Counted from the stretch's first letter, positions 27,801 to 35,654 are shown. The stretch is DNA of 64,000 nt from DASZIT01 sp963709665 (GCA_963709665.1 CAVPWU010000009.1:1-64000); one strand, 5' to 3'. Made by a program: numbers and translations. The notes: generated by a model from the letters alone, not told the origin.

Positions 27801-30059
27801 CGGGGCGGTGGCGGTGATCGAGGTGGCGGAGTTGACGGTGACCCCGGTGGCGGCCACCGTGCCGAACTTCACGGCGGTGGCGCCCGTGAAGTTGGTCCCG
27901 GTGATGGTCACCGTGGTGCCCCCGGCGGTCGGACCCGAGGAGGGCGAGACGGCGGTGACGGTCGGGGCGCCGGCGTAGGTGAACTGGTCGGCCGCCGAGG
28001 TGGCCGAGGTGCCGCCGGGCGTGGTGACGGTCACGTCGACGGTTCCGGTGCCGGCGGGCGACGTGGCGGTGATCGAGGTGGCGGAGACGACGGTGACCCC
28101 GGTGGCCGCCACCGTCCCGAACTTGACTCCGGTGGCGCCCGTGAAGTTGGTGCCGGTGATGGTCACCGTGGTGCCCCCGGCGGTCGGGCCCCCGGTGGGG
28201 CTGATGGAGGTGACGGTCGGTGCTGCGATGTAGGTGAAGTCGTCGGCCGCCGAGGTGGCCGAGGTGCCGCCGGGCGTGGTGACGGTGACGTTGACGGTCC
28301 CGGCGGTGCCGGCCGGAGCGGTGGCGGTGACGGAGGTGGCGGAGTTGACGGTGTAGGACGTGGCCGCGGTGGTGCCGAAGGACACCCCGGTGGCCCCGGT
28401 CAGGTTGGTGCCGGTGATGGTCACGCTGGTGCCCCCGGCGGCCGGCCCCGACGTTGGGCTCACGGCGGTGACGGTGGGGGCGGCGGCATAGGTGTAGTCG
28501 TCGGCCGCCGAGGTGGCCGAGGTGCCGCCGGGCGTGGTGACGGTGACGTTGACGGTCCCGGCGGTGCCGGACGGAGCGGTGGCGGTGACGGAGGTGGCGG
28601 AGTTGACGGTGACCCCGGTGGCCGCCACGGTGCCGAACTTCACCGCGGTGGCGCCGGTGAGATTGGTCCCGGTGATGGTCACGCTGGTGCCCCCGGCGGT
28701 CGGGCCGCCGGTGGGCGACACCGCGGTGACCGTCGGGGCGGCAGCGTAGGTGTACTGGTCGGCGGCCGAGGTGGCCGAGGTGCCGCCGGGGGTGGTGACG
28801 GTCACGTCAACGGTTCCGGTGCCGGCAGGCGACGTGGCGGTGATCGAGGTGGCGGAGACGACGGTGACCCCGGTGGCCGCCACCGTGCCGAACTTGACTG
28901 CGGTGGCGCCCGTGAAGTTGGTGCCGGTGATGGTCACGCTGGTGCCCCCGGCAGCCGGGCCCCCGGTGGGTGACACCGCGGTGACGGTCGGCGGGGCCGC
29001 CGTGATGGTGGTCGAGGACAGGGCGACGGGCGCCACATAGGTCGGAGTCTGGCCGAGGCCGGTCGGCCCGGCGGAGCTGGCGGGATAGCCGTCGAAGACC
29101 TCGTTCCCGATGCTGGTGTTGGCGGTCGAGAGGAACTCGGTCAGTTTCTGCGAGGCCACGGTTCCGACCGTGCCCGAGGCGGTGAACTGGGCGGTCACCG
29201 TCGGGATGGTGAGGTTGGCACCTCCGGCGATCTGGACCGACGAGTTCAGGACCGTCTCGATGTACGGGTAGGTCGTCTTGTAGTTCCCGGTGTTGATCTG
29301 GGCGGTGCAGTAGGTGGTGACTGCCGCCGTGCAGTAGGTGGCGGTCAACTTGCCGGTGGTGTTGGCGTCACCCCCGGAGACACTCAAGGAGCCGGCCACG
29401 TAGGTCAGGCCAGCGGGGATGGGCGTGATGCTGGTGAAGGTGTCGGCATAGTTCACCGTGATGCCCTCATCCGTGGTGGGCACCGTGGTGGCCACCGGCG
29501 CCGTCACCGAGGTGAACACCGAGCCCTGGGTGGCCGTCGCCGGGGCGGTGACGGCGATGCCGATGGCCTGGACGACGCCGTAGATGCCGGCTGCCTCCTG
29601 ACCCACCCACTGGGCGGTGGATGGCGTGTAGGTCATGGTGGCGGTGGTGCACTCGCCGGCCGTCGGATAGGTGTAGGTGGGGGCGCAGTAGGCGAAGGTG
29701 GCGGTCTGGACACCGGTCGTGGCGGCCACCGGGGTGTAGGTCAGGATGCCGGTGGTGGCGGTGTTGGTCTCCGTGACCGTGCCACTGGCGGGCTGGGTGA
29801 CGACGGTCAACGACGCCGTGTTGACGCTGGCGGCGCCGCCGGTGACGAGGGTCAGGACGTTGAACTGGTCGGGAGGGGTGGTGGCACCGGCCGTGTAGGC
29901 CCCGTACCCGGTGACGATGACGGGCGCACCGGCGGCGCCGGCCACGGTGGTGGTGGCCACCTCGGCCAGCGTTCCGACCGCCGCGATGAACAGCAGGACC
30001 GCCAGCACCAGTTTGGCGGCGTGCAGCGTCGAGCGTCGAAGCGAATTGAACGAGCCCAT
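19623..30059 (-). CDS. Giant secreted TIG-repeat protein 2 with Fn3 and GYW modules
   Basis: 3,478 residues from ATG 30059, uninterrupted. Signal peptide at about 1-42 (hydrophobic core LAVLLFIAAV, likely cleavage after VAGA). The N-terminal domain (~43-350) is paralogous to that of protein 1 (LVTGGAAS, then ASLTVVTQPASGT). 31 TIG/IPT domains occupy ~352-2990, an Fn3 domain ~2990-3090, a linker domain ~3090-3225, and six GYW repeats ~3230-3478, each with GYW-x-VA-x-DGG-x-FAYGDA. No sortase signal, S-layer homology domain or C-terminal membrane helix is visible, so attachment may depend on the GYW module. TIG domains are Ig-like folds seen in surface proteins; a stalk presenting the ends is likely. 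GGGGGG about 8 nt upstream of the ATG may be its RBS. Confidence 0.85.
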   Translation of the reverse strand: MGSFNSLRRSTLHAAKLVLAVLLFIAAVGTLAEVATTTVAGAAGAPVIVTGYGAYTAGATTPPDQFNVLTLVTGGAASVNTASLTVVTQPASGTVTETNTATTGILTYTPVAATTGVQTATFAYCAPTYTYPTAGECTTATMTYTPSTAQWVGQEAAGIYGVVQAIGIAVTAPATATQGSVFTSVTAPVATTVPTTDEGITVNYADTFTSITPIPAGLTYVAGSLSVSGGDANTTGKLTATYCTAAVTTYCTAQINTGNYKTTYPYIETVLNSSVQIAGGANLTIPTVTAQFTASGTVGTVASQKLTEFLSTANTSIGNEVFDGYPASSAGPTGLGQTPTYVAPVALSSTTITAAPPTVTAVSPTGGPAAGGTSVTITGTNFTGATAVKFGTVAATGVTVVSATSITATSPAGTGTVDVTVTTPGGTSATSAADQYTYAAAPTVTAVSPTGGPTAGGTSVTITGTNLTGATAVKFGTVAATGVTVNSATSVTATAPSGTAGTVNVTVTTPGGTSATSAADDYTYAAAPTVTAVSPTSGPAAGGTSVTITGTNLTGATGVSFGTTAATSYTVNSATSVTATAPAGTAGTVNVTVTTPGGTSATSAADDFTYIAAPTVTSISPTGGPTAGGTTVTITGTNFTGATGVKFGTVAATGVTVVSATSITATSPAGTGTVDVTVTTPGGTSATSAADQFTYAGAPTVTAVSPSSGPTAGGTTVTITGTNFTGATAVKFGTVAATGVTVNSATSITATAPAGAAGTINVTVTTPGGTSATSAADDYTYASTPTVTSVSPNDGPLAGGSTVTIAGTGFTGATTVKFGTTAATSYTVNSATSITATSPAGTGTVDVTVTTSGGTSATSAADQFTYVAAPTVTSISPATGPATGGTTVTITGTNFTGVTGVKFGTTAATGVTVNSATSITATAPAGSATVDVTVAAIGGTSATSAADQFTYVAAPTVTSISPSTGPATGGTTVTITGTGFTGASAVKFGTTAATAYTVVSSTSITATSPVGSGTVDVTVTTVGGTSATSAADQFTYAGAPTVTGVSPTSGPATGGTAVTITGTGFTGASAVTFGSTAATAYTVVSSTSITATSPAGTGTVNVTVTTTGGTSATSAADQFAYVAAPTVTSVSPATGPATGGTAVTITGTGFTGATAVKFGTTAATAYTVVSSTSITATSPAGTGTVNVTVTTTGGTSATSAADQFAYVAAPTVTSVSPATGPATGGTAVTITGTGFTGASAVTFGSTAATAYTVVSSTSITATSPAGTGTVNVTVTTTGGTSATSATDQFAYVAAPTVTSLSPTSGPATGGTAVTITGTGFTGATAVTFGSTAATAYTVVSSTSITATSPAGTGTVNVTVTTIGGTSATSAADQFAYVAAPTVTSVSPTSGPATGGTAVTITGTGFTGATAVTFGSTAATAYTVVSSTSITATAPAGTGTVNVTVTTTGGTSATSAADQFAYVAAPTVTSVSPNVGPLAGGTTVSVTGTGFTGASAVTFGSTAATAYTVVSSTSITATAPAGTGTVDIKVTTVGGTSATSAADQFTYYGVPTVTLVSPGSGPTGGGTSVTVTGTGFAGVTGVKFGSNAATGVTVNSPTSITATAPAGSAGTVNVTVTATGGTSATTAADQFTYTSGPSVSGISPTAGIVSGGTLVTITGANLTGATGVKFGTTNATSFTVVSGTSITATSPAGTGTVDITVTTPGGTSATSAADQFTYESAPTVTAVSPTSGPATGGTTVTVTGTGFLGASAVKFGTTSATSFTVNSATSVTATSPAGSGTVNVVVTAPGGTSATSAADQFTYVAAPTVTSISPTSGPATGGTTVTITGTGFSGASAVTFGSTAATAYTVISPTSITSTSPAGSGTVDVTVTTIGGTSATSAADQFTYAGAPTVTGVSPATGPATGGTAVTITGTGFTGASAVTFGSTAATAYTVNSATSITATAPAGTGTVNVTVTTTGGTSATSAADQFTYVAAPTVTSLSPTSGPATGGTAVTITGTGFTGATAVTFGGTAATSFTVNSATSITATSPAGTGTVDVRVTTVGGTSATSAADQFTYVAAPTVTSISPTSGPATGGTTVTITGTGFSGASAVTFGSTAATAYTVISPTSITSTSPAGSGTVDVTVTTIGGTSATSAADQFTYVGAPTVTSLSPTSGAATGGTTVTITGTGFSGASAVTFGSTAATSYTVNSATSITATSPAGTGTVDVRVTTTGGTSATSAADQFTYVAAPTVTSLSPTSGPATGGTTVTITGTGFTGATAVTFGGTAATSFTVNSATSITATSPAGTGTVDVRVTTVGGTSATSAADQFTYVAAPTVTSISPTSGPATGGTTVTITGTGFSGASAVTFGGTAATAYTVISPTSITSTSPAGSGTVDVRVTTLGGTSATSAADQFTYVGAPTVTSLSPNVGPLGGGTTVTVTGTGFSGATAVTFGGTAATAYTVVSATSITATSPAGTGTVDVRVTTTGGTSATSGADQFTYVAAPTITSVSPTSGPTGGGTSVTISGTNFVGVTGVSFGANAATGVTVNSSSSITASAPAGSGTVDITVTATGGSSATSAADQFTYVAAPAVTSVSPTSGPATGGTTVTVTGTGLTGATAVTFGTTAATSFTVNSGTSITATAPAGTGTVDITVTTVGGTSPTSAADQFTYVGAPTVTAVSPATGPTAGGTSVTITGTGFSGASAVTFGTTAATSFTVNSATSITATSPAGLGAVDVTVTTIGGTSAISSADQFTYAGAPTVTALSPTSGPATGGTTVTITGTALTGASAVAFGTTAATSFTVTSATSITAAAPAGTGTVDVRVTTPGGTSATSAADRFTYVAAPTVTSVSPTSGPETGGTTVTVTGTGLTGATSVSFGATTTSFTVNSATSITANAPAGTGTVDVTVTTEGGTSATSAADRFTYVAAPTVTAVSPASGPLTGATSVTVTGTGFTGATGVKFGTTAATSFTVDSDTSITATAPAGAVGTVDVTVTTVGGTSATSPADQFTYVATAPGAPTIGTATAGNHSATVTWSAPASHGSAITGYTVTTYAGSTAVGTTPAGAGATSVVVTGLTDGTVYTFTVTATNGVGTGPASGHSNPVTPRAPGATSVTGVSITPSNPYASLTGDLAFKFTTSGTGALGAGGTITLGAVIGSSLPLVASDYSVSVAGGGSATVASVGLVPGLPSSTTRITLGSASIGDDTTVTVTVADAVNPHVGSAQEIGLVGTSSDTAYVGCYYAIYGPGYVNGYWLAASDGGVFSYGQTAFYGSAGNLKLNKPIEGMTATPDGKGYWMVASDGGIFAYGDAGFYGSTGSQVLNSPIVGMAATPDGKGYWLVAADGGLFAYGDAGFYGSLGGKILNKPIVAMASTPDGQGYWMVASDGGIFAFGDAAFHGSAGNLVLNKPIEGMSATPDGQGYWMVASDGGIFAYGDAAFHGSTGNLVLNQPIVGMATDANTSGYWLVAADGGMFSYDAPFFGSLGGKTLNAPIVAMAS
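21088..29004 (-). repeat. Array of 31 TIG-domain coding repeats with a 765-bp higher-order period
   Basis: 31 units of 252-258 bp. Between about 22618 and 24912 there is a three-unit super-repeat. Units starting 22873, 23638 and 24403 share VISPTSITSTSPAG, the last two looking identical in DNA over most of their length. Units starting 23128 and 23893 differ at only a few bases. Spacing is exactly 765 bp, showing duplication of three-domain blocks by unequal recombination. Confidence 0.85.
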
Positions 30060-30400
30060 GGACTCGACCCCCCGTTTATCCCATTCGAGTCCGGCCTATA
30101 CCGAATGATCGGAACACGCTCGAACTAGCCAATCCCCATTGGCCCGTGGGTGACAGTACGGGAGAGTGCCTGGGAATGCAATGACATCTTCAGCGTGAAT
30201 CGCGTGCTCACCACCGAGCGTGACTAAACGCTCGCTCCAAGGTGCGATCGGAGGTCTGAGGCACACGTGGACGGATCCCTCGAGCAATGTGACACGGGAC
30301 CTTATCGATTCCGAGGCGCATCCGACATCCACCCATTTCGGATGGAGCCGACACTCCTACCCGGGGCATTGAGAGAATTGCCCGCGGAACGGCTGGCCCG
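30060..30400 (-). promoter_or_regulatory. Intergenic region upstream of giant gene 2
   Basis: 341 bp without a credible gene and visibly lower in GC than its neighbours. On the minus strand, GATAAA and TATAGG hexamers lie within about 45 nt of the ATG of giant gene 2 and could be -10 elements. An imperfect hairpin at 30364-30383 (GGGCA/TGCCC with one bulge) lies after the pntB stop and may end the pnt operon. A 78-residue ORF on the minus strand here looks spurious. Confidence 0.4.
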
Positions 30401-31813
30401 TCAGGCGGACTTCACCGCCGCCACCAGCTTGGTGAGGGTGTCCTTGGCGTCCCCGAACAGCAGGGTGGTCTTGGGGTCGAAGAGGAGCTCGTTGTCGATA
30501 CCGGCGAAGCCGGGCCGCATCGACCGCTTCAGGAACACCACCGCCTTGGCCTGGTCGGCATGGACGATGGGCATCCCGTAGATCGGGCTCCCCGGGGTGC
30601 TGATGGCGGCGGGGTTGACCGTGTCGTTGGCCCCCACCACCAGCGCCACGTCGGCGGTGGCCATCTCCGGATTGGCCTCGTCCATCTCCTTCAGCTCGTC
30701 ATAGGGCACGTTGGCCTCGGCCAGGAGCACGTTCATGTGCCCCGGCATGCGTCCGGCCACCGGGTGGATGGCGTAGAACACCTCGACACCGCGGGCCATG
30801 AGCAGGTCGGCCAGCTCCCGGGCGGTGTGCTGGGCCTGGGCCACCGCCAAGCCGTAGCCGGGGACGATGACCACCTTGTGGGCGTACGCCAGGAGCACGC
30901 CGATGTCCTCGGGGGTCCCCGTCCGCACCGGCCGGTCGTCGGCGCCGGCCGCTCCCCCGGTGGCGGTGACCACCGAGCCGAAGGCGCTGAACAGGACGTT
31001 GGCCAGCGACCGCCCCATGGCCTTGCTCATCATCCGGGTGAGCAGGATGCCCGAGGCACCCACCAGGGTGCCGGCGATGATCAGCAGGTTGTTGTCGAGT
31101 GCGAACCCCGAGGCGGCCACCGCCAGGCCGGTGAAGGAGTTGAGCAGCGAGATCAGCACCGGCACGTCGGCACCGCCGATGGGCAGCACGAAGATCACGC
31201 CGAGCACCAGGGCCAGCACCAGCATGACCACCAGCAACGGCACGCTGGCCGTCAGGACGGTGGCCACCGCCAGACCGAGGATGGCCAATCCGACGATGGC
31301 GTTGATCACCTGCTGGCCCGGGTAGGTGATCGGACGTCCGGTGATCAGCTCCTGGAGCTTGATGAAGGCGATGGCGCTCCCGGAGAACGAGACGCAGCCG
31401 ATCAGCACGCCCAGGATCACCTCGACGATCCGGTACACGGCCGGCTTGCCGGTGAAGGCGTCGTCGGAGGTGAGGATGAGGAAGGAGGTCAGCGACACCA
31501 GGGCGGCGGCCCCGCCGCCCACCCCGTTGAAGATGGCCACCATCTGGGGCATGGCGGTCATCTTCACCCGACGCGCCGCCGGCACCGCGACGGCGGCACC
31601 GATGACCATGGCCACCACGATGAGGATGAGCCGGGAGCCGGCGTGCCGTACCGACGGGACGGCGAAGGTGATGGCCACGGCGGCGGTGGCGGCGGTCGCC
31701 CCCAACAGGTTGCCCTGGCGGGCGAACTTCGGGGAGCTCAGACCCTTGAGCGCCAGGATGAAGCCCACGGCGGCCAGCAGGTAGACGAGGTCGATCCAGG
31801 TGAAGAGGGTCAT
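30401..31813 (-). CDS. pntB: NAD(P) transhydrogenase subunit beta
   Basis: 470 residues, usual length for PntB. About nine membrane segments in the first ~270 residues carry the proton channel. The C-terminal ~190 residues form the NADP(H)-binding domain III, recognisable by VVIVPGYGLAVAQAQH and the following HPVAGRMPGHMNVLLAEA. With PntA it couples hydride transfer between NADH and NADP+ to proton translocation, supplying NADPH. Its ATG overlaps the stop of the preceding gene (ATGA), so it is the last gene of a coupled three-gene operon. Confidence 0.96.
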   Translation of the reverse strand: MTLFTWIDLVYLLAAVGFILALKGLSSPKFARQGNLLGATAATAAVAITFAVPSVRHAGSRLILIVVAMVIGAAVAVPAARRVKMTAMPQMVAIFNGVGGGAAALVSLTSFLILTSDDAFTGKPAVYRIVEVILGVLIGCVSFSGSAIAFIKLQELITGRPITYPGQQVINAIVGLAILGLAVATVLTASVPLLVVMLVLALVLGVIFVLPIGGADVPVLISLLNSFTGLAVAASGFALDNNLLIIAGTLVGASGILLTRMMSKAMGRSLANVLFSAFGSVVTATGGAAGADDRPVRTGTPEDIGVLLAYAHKVVIVPGYGLAVAQAQHTARELADLLMARGVEVFYAIHPVAGRMPGHMNVLLAEANVPYDELKEMDEANPEMATADVALVVGANDTVNPAAISTPGSPIYGMPIVHADQAKAVVFLKRSMRPGFAGIDNELLFDPKTTLLFGDAKDTLTKLVAAVKSA

Positions 31814-32157
31814 GAGGGTGCGCCCCCGCCGTTCCCGTCACCGGCGTCCCCCTTGGACGCCGCCGCCTTCTCCGACGGCTTGGCCTTGAACATCTCGAGC
31901 ATCCGGTCGGTGACCACGAAGCCCCCGACGATGTTCAGGGTGGCCAGGAGCACGGCCAGGAACCCCAGCGTGACCTGGGCGGCCCCGTGGGCCTGGCCCA
32001 TGATCACCATGGTCCCCACCAGGATGATCCCGTGGATGGCGTTGCTCCCCGACATCAGCGGGGTGTGGAGGATGCTCGGGACCTTGGACACCACCTCGAC
32101 CCCGACGAAGGCCGCCAGGACGAAGATGGTGAGCAGTTCGAGGATACCGACGCTCAT
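31810..32157 (-). CDS. pntAB: NAD(P) transhydrogenase subunit alpha, membrane part
   Basis: 115 residues with three or four hydrophobic helices (ILELLTIFVLAAFVGVEVV, GIILVGTMVIMG, LGFLAVLLATLNIVGGFVVT), the membrane domain that in three-subunit transhydrogenases is separate from the NAD-binding part. It ends in a Lys/Ala/Gly-rich cytoplasmic tail. ATGA overlaps join it to pntAA upstream and pntB downstream. Confidence 0.95.
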   Translation of the reverse strand: MSVGILELLTIFVLAAFVGVEVVSKVPSILHTPLMSGSNAIHGIILVGTMVIMGQAHGAAQVTLGFLAVLLATLNIVGGFVVTDRMLEMFKAKPSEKAAASKGDAGDGNGGGAPS

Positions 32158-33359
32158 GAGGTCTCCCCCTTCTCATCGGTGGGTTCGGATGGTGCGACGG
32201 CCGGAGGCGTCACCGGCTCCGGCTCCGGCACCGGCAGGCCCAGCGCCTCGGCGGTGGCCGGATGGACCACGGTTCCGGCCCGGACCACGCAGGTCCCGGC
32301 CACGATCTCGTCGTCGAAGTCGGGGGCCAGCTCCCCGTCGGTGACCACCAGGTCGAGGAAGTTGGCGATGTTCCGGGCGTAGAGGAAGCTGGCGTGGGTG
32401 GGCATGCCAGCCGGCGGGTTGGTGAGGCCCACCACCGTCACTCCCCCGTGGACGACGTCCTCGCCCGCCACCGACAGCTCGCAGTTGCCGCCGGAGTCGG
32501 CGGCCATGTCCACCACCACCGCACCCTCGGACATCCCCTCGACCATGGCCCGGGACACCAGGACCGGGGCCTTCCGGCCCGGGATGGCGGCAGTGGTGAT
32601 CACCACGTCGGCGGCCGCCACCTCGGCAGCCAGCAGCTCCTGCTGCCTGGCCAGGGTCTCGGCCGACTGCTCCTTGGCGTAGCCGCCGGAGCCCTCCTGG
32701 GTCTCGAGGCCGAGCTCGACGAAGGTAGCCCCCAGGCTCTGGACCTCCTCCTTGGCCGCCGCCCGCACGTCGTAGGCCCGGACCACCGCCCCCAGCCGGC
32801 GGGCGGTGGCGATGGCCTGCAGGCCCGCCACCCCCGCGCCCATGACCAGCACCTTGGCGGGGGGGACGGTGCCGGCCGCCGTCATGAACATCGGGAAGAA
32901 CTTGGCCAGGTGCTCGGCGGCGGCCAGGCCCGACCGGTAGCCGCTGACCGTCGCCTGCGACGAGAGGGCGTCCATCGACTGGGCCCGGCTGATCCGGGGA
33001 AGGAGGTCGAGGCTGTAGACGGTGGCCCCGCGATCGGCCAGGGCTCGGACCACGTCGGCCGAGGCCACCGGCTGCAGAAAGCTCACCACGGTGACGTCCC
33101 GGGGCAGGGCGCCGGCCTCCTCGACGGTGGGCGGCTGTACCCGGGCCACCACGTCCGCCCCGGCCACCGTGGCGGCGGCATCGGCGGCGACCGAGGCGCC
33201 GGCCTCCCGGAAGGCGTCGTCGGTGAAGCGGGCGGCATCTCCCGCCCCCGACTGGACGACGACCTCGATGCCCGAGCCCGAGAGCTTCCGGGCCACTTCG
33301 GGAACGATCGCCACCCGTGTCTCTCCGGGGCGCGACTCGGTTGCGACGGCGAGTTTCAC
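32154..33359 (-). CDS. pntAA: NAD(P) transhydrogenase subunit alpha, NAD-binding part
   Basis: 401 residues from GTG 33359, starting MKLAVATESRPGETRVA, the conserved N-terminus shared with alanine dehydrogenase. The Rossmann motif VLVMGAGVAGLQAIATARRLGA lies at about 170-190, followed by YDVRAAAKEEVQSLGA. The C-terminal ~35 residues are a Pro/Glu-rich linker. It is the soluble NAD(H)-binding domain I of the proton-pumping transhydrogenase and the first gene of the operon. Confidence 0.95.
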   Translation of the reverse strand: MKLAVATESRPGETRVAIVPEVARKLSGSGIEVVVQSGAGDAARFTDDAFREAGASVAADAAATVAGADVVARVQPPTVEEAGALPRDVTVVSFLQPVASADVVRALADRGATVYSLDLLPRISRAQSMDALSSQATVSGYRSGLAAAEHLAKFFPMFMTAAGTVPPAKVLVMGAGVAGLQAIATARRLGAVVRAYDVRAAAKEEVQSLGATFVELGLETQEGSGGYAKEQSAETLARQQELLAAEVAAADVVITTAAIPGRKAPVLVSRAMVEGMSEGAVVVDMAADSGGNCELSVAGEDVVHGGVTVVGLTNPPAGMPTHASFLYARNIANFLDLVVTDGELAPDFDDEIVAGTCVVRAGTVVHPATAEALGLPVPEPEPVTPPAVAPSEPTDEKGETS

Positions 33360-33461
33360 GGCCAGTTGTCTAGCGCAATTTGGCCTCTCGCCGACTCGGA
33401 GGGGCCCCGGGAGGACGTTCGGCCGGGTCCGGACGCCGCCGGAGGGGCACGGGGACCGGGA

Positions 33462-34682
33462 TCAGGCGGGGGGCCCGGCGGCCCGCTTCCGGGCCGGGGC
33501 CTTCCGGGCGGCGGGGGCCTTGGCACCCTTCTTGGCGGCGCTGGACCGCTTGCTCCCGGCCGTTCCCCCGGCCCCCGGACTATGCGCACCCTTGCGCGAC
33601 CCGCTGCCGGACCGGTCGGGAGCCGGGGCGGTGACGGCCGGACCGGCAACCTCGACGCTGGGCACGGCGGCGGGCGCCTCTGCCACGCTGGGGACCGGTG
33701 AGGGACCGGGGGTCGACGCCGCGACCTCGGCCGCGCCCCCGTCCTGCTCCCCGACCACCACCGGGAGGTCCGGGACCGGTGCCGCCCCGGCGGTGGCCAC
33801 CGGGACGGTGTCCACGCTCGGGATCGGGACCGGTGCGGCCGGAACGGCGGCCGGAGCCGGGTGCTCCTCCGGGGGTGGGGTGGCCCTGGCCTCCACCATG
33901 GTGTTGGGCTCGGTCCTCGAGAACCGCGGCAGGGTGGTGGCGGTGGCCAGGGCGGTGGCGTCCTCCGGCGACATGGGTCGGGCGAAGAAGAAGCCCTGGG
34001 CGGCGTCGGCGTCGAACCCGCGGATCAGCGCCACCTGGCGGGCCGTCTCCACCCCCTCGGCGATGGTGGCCATCCCCAGGGAGTGGGCCATGTGGATCAC
34101 CGTCTCCACCACCAGCCGGTTGATGCCCTGGGTGGACTCCAGCCCGGCCACGAACGAGCCGTCGATCTTCACGGTGTTGACGGCCAGCCGGCGCAACGGC
34201 TCGAACGACGACCAGTTGGTGCCCACGTCGTCCACCGCCAGCTGGACCCCGAGCGACGACAGCGCCCGGAGCTCGGCGAAGGCGTGGTCGTCGGCGACGG
34301 TGCCCTCGGTGATCTCGAGGGTCAGGCGGCCCGGCTCGATCCCGGTGGCCTCGAGGACGGTCGTCACCGTCCGGGCGGCGTCGCCCCGGTGCAGCATGCT
34401 CAGCGCGCAGTTGACGGCCAGCTGCACGCTCGGGGACCAGTCGATGGCCAGTCGGCACGCCTCGGTCAGGACCCAGTGGCTGAGGGCGATGATGTCCCCG
34501 CTGGCCTCGACGCGGGGAAAGAGCTGGTCGGGGGCCAGGCGGCCCAGGGTGGGGTGCTCCCAACGGACCAGGGCCTCCATGCCCAGCAGCCGGCCGTCGG
34601 CGAGGTCCACCACCGGCAGGAATTCGAGGAACGGACCGCCCTCGAACGCGAACGTGACCTCCGGGGCGTCCATCAGCACCAC
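33462..34682 (-). CDS. EAL-domain cyclic-di-GMP phosphodiesterase
   Basis: 406 residues. An EAL domain fills residues ~15-245 and nothing else precedes it, so it is a stand-alone EAL protein. The full set of residues known to be needed for c-di-GMP hydrolysis is present: Glu36 (EALVRW), Asn91, Glu123 (LEITEG), Asp151-Asp152 (DDVGTNWSS in place of the usual DDFGTGYSS), Lys172, Glu209 and Gln229. It is therefore probably an active phosphodiesterase, with an altered loop 6. The last ~150 residues are a disordered Ala/Pro/Val tail ending in a Lys/Arg/Ala-rich stretch like histone-like tails, possibly binding nucleic acid or membrane. Monocistronic. No signal peptide. Confidence 0.88.
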   Translation of the reverse strand: MVLMDAPEVTFAFEGGPFLEFLPVVDLADGRLLGMEALVRWEHPTLGRLAPDQLFPRVEASGDIIALSHWVLTEACRLAIDWSPSVQLAVNCALSMLHRGDAARTVTTVLEATGIEPGRLTLEITEGTVADDHAFAELRALSSLGVQLAVDDVGTNWSSFEPLRRLAVNTVKIDGSFVAGLESTQGINRLVVETVIHMAHSLGMATIAEGVETARQVALIRGFDADAAQGFFFARPMSPEDATALATATTLPRFSRTEPNTMVEARATPPPEEHPAPAAVPAAPVPIPSVDTVPVATAGAAPVPDLPVVVGEQDGGAAEVAASTPGPSPVPSVAEAPAAVPSVEVAGPAVTAPAPDRSGSGSRKGAHSPGAGGTAGSKRSSAAKKGAKAPAARKAPARKRAAGPPA

Positions 34683-34826
34683 GCCCCGGCGGCATCCGGG
34701 CGGGGGCGGGCGGCACCTACGATCGCTGGAACGCCCGTGCCCACCCCCCAGTGATCGACCGGATGGCCGGGGAGCTTGAGGTCTTTCCTGGTCGTGGCGT
34801 TGCCGGGTCGGGGGCGGACGGCCCCG

Positions 34827-35654
34827 TCAGCCCCGGGACCGGTCGGTGGCGGCCATGTACGACGGCCACTCCCCGCCGCCGTGGACCACCAGGTTCGACC
34901 CCGACACGTATCCCGACAGCTCCGGCGACGCCAGGAACAGGCAGAGGGGGGTGAGGTCGTCCGGGCGGCCGAACCGGCCGAGGGGCACGGTGGCCGCCAC
35001 CGCCGCGAAGCCCTCCGCCCCGCCGTAGTGCACGTCCACCTCGTCCTTGGCCACCAGGCCGGCGCTGACGCAGTTGACCCGCACCCGGGGGGCCCACTCC
35101 ACGGCCAGCGTCTGGGTCAGGTTGATGAGGCCGGCCTTGGCCGCCCCGTAGGCGGAGGTGCCCGGCGACGGGCGCATGCCGCTCACCGAGCCGATGTTGA
35201 TGATCGACCCGCCCTCCTCCTGGGTCTGCATCACCGCGTTGGCGGCCTGGGCGCAGAAGAGCGGTGCCAGCAGGTTGAGGGTCACGATCGAGGTGGCGAA
35301 CCGGGGGGAGGCGGTGGCAGCGTCGGCCTCGGGGGAGCCGCCGGCGTTGTTGACCAGCACGTCGAGCCGGCCCCACCGTTCCACCGCCACCGCCACCACG
35401 GCCGCCGCCTGGTCGCTGTGGCGGATGTCGGCGGCCACGAAGGCGGCGGTGCGGGCCACCCCGTCGACCCCCACCGCGCCGGGGAGATCGACCTCGGCCA
35501 CCTCGGAGCGCCCGCACACCACCACCTCGGCCCCGGCGGCCAGGAGCCCCCGGGCGATGCCGAGCCCGATCCCCCGGGTGCCGCCGGTGACCACCGCCAC
35601 CCGGCCGACGAGATGGAAGGGGGACCCCTGGTCGTCGCTGCCCGATGCTGCCAC
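34827..35654 (-). CDS. Short-chain dehydrogenase/reductase of the steroid cluster
   Basis: 275 residues from GTG 35654, with GGGAGG 5 nt upstream. Classical SDR: cofactor motif TGGTRGIGLG at about 23-32, NNAGG, catalytic Ser in SVSGM, and YGAAK (Tyr-x3-Lys). It is divergent from echA20 and shares with it the palindrome at 35686-35700. The same arrangement, SDR genes divergent from echA20-ipdABC, occurs in Mycobacterium tuberculosis (Rv3548c/Rv3549c). By analogy it oxidises or reduces a hydroxyl on a CoA thioester of the steroid C/D-ring remnant; the exact substrate cannot be read from sequence. Confidence 0.85.
   Translation of the reverse strand: MAASGSDDQGSPFHLVGRVAVVTGGTRGIGLGIARGLLAAGAEVVVCGRSEVAEVDLPGAVGVDGVARTAAFVAADIRHSDQAAAVVAVAVERWGRLDVLVNNAGGSPEADAATASPRFATSIVTLNLLAPLFCAQAANAVMQTQEEGGSIINIGSVSGMRPSPGTSAYGAAKAGLINLTQTLAVEWAPRVRVNCVSAGLVAKDEVDVHYGGAEGFAAVAATVPLGRFGRPDDLTPLCLFLASPELSGYVSGSNLVVHGGGEWPSYMAATDRSRG

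Noticed and set aside
9606..29004. Regular repeats considered as a CRISPR array
   Set aside because: Units are 252-258 bp, coding throughout and without unique spacers; no cas genes are present.
9606..29040. Many plus-strand ORFs of about 84 residues each at 255-bp spacing
   Set aside because: They are complements of single TIG units, bounded by the antisense of each QFTY segment, not independent genes.
30096..30332. 78-residue minus-strand ORF in the 30.1-30.4 kb gap
   Set aside because: No ribosome-binding site, motif or neighbour overlap, and it covers the probable promoter of giant gene 2.
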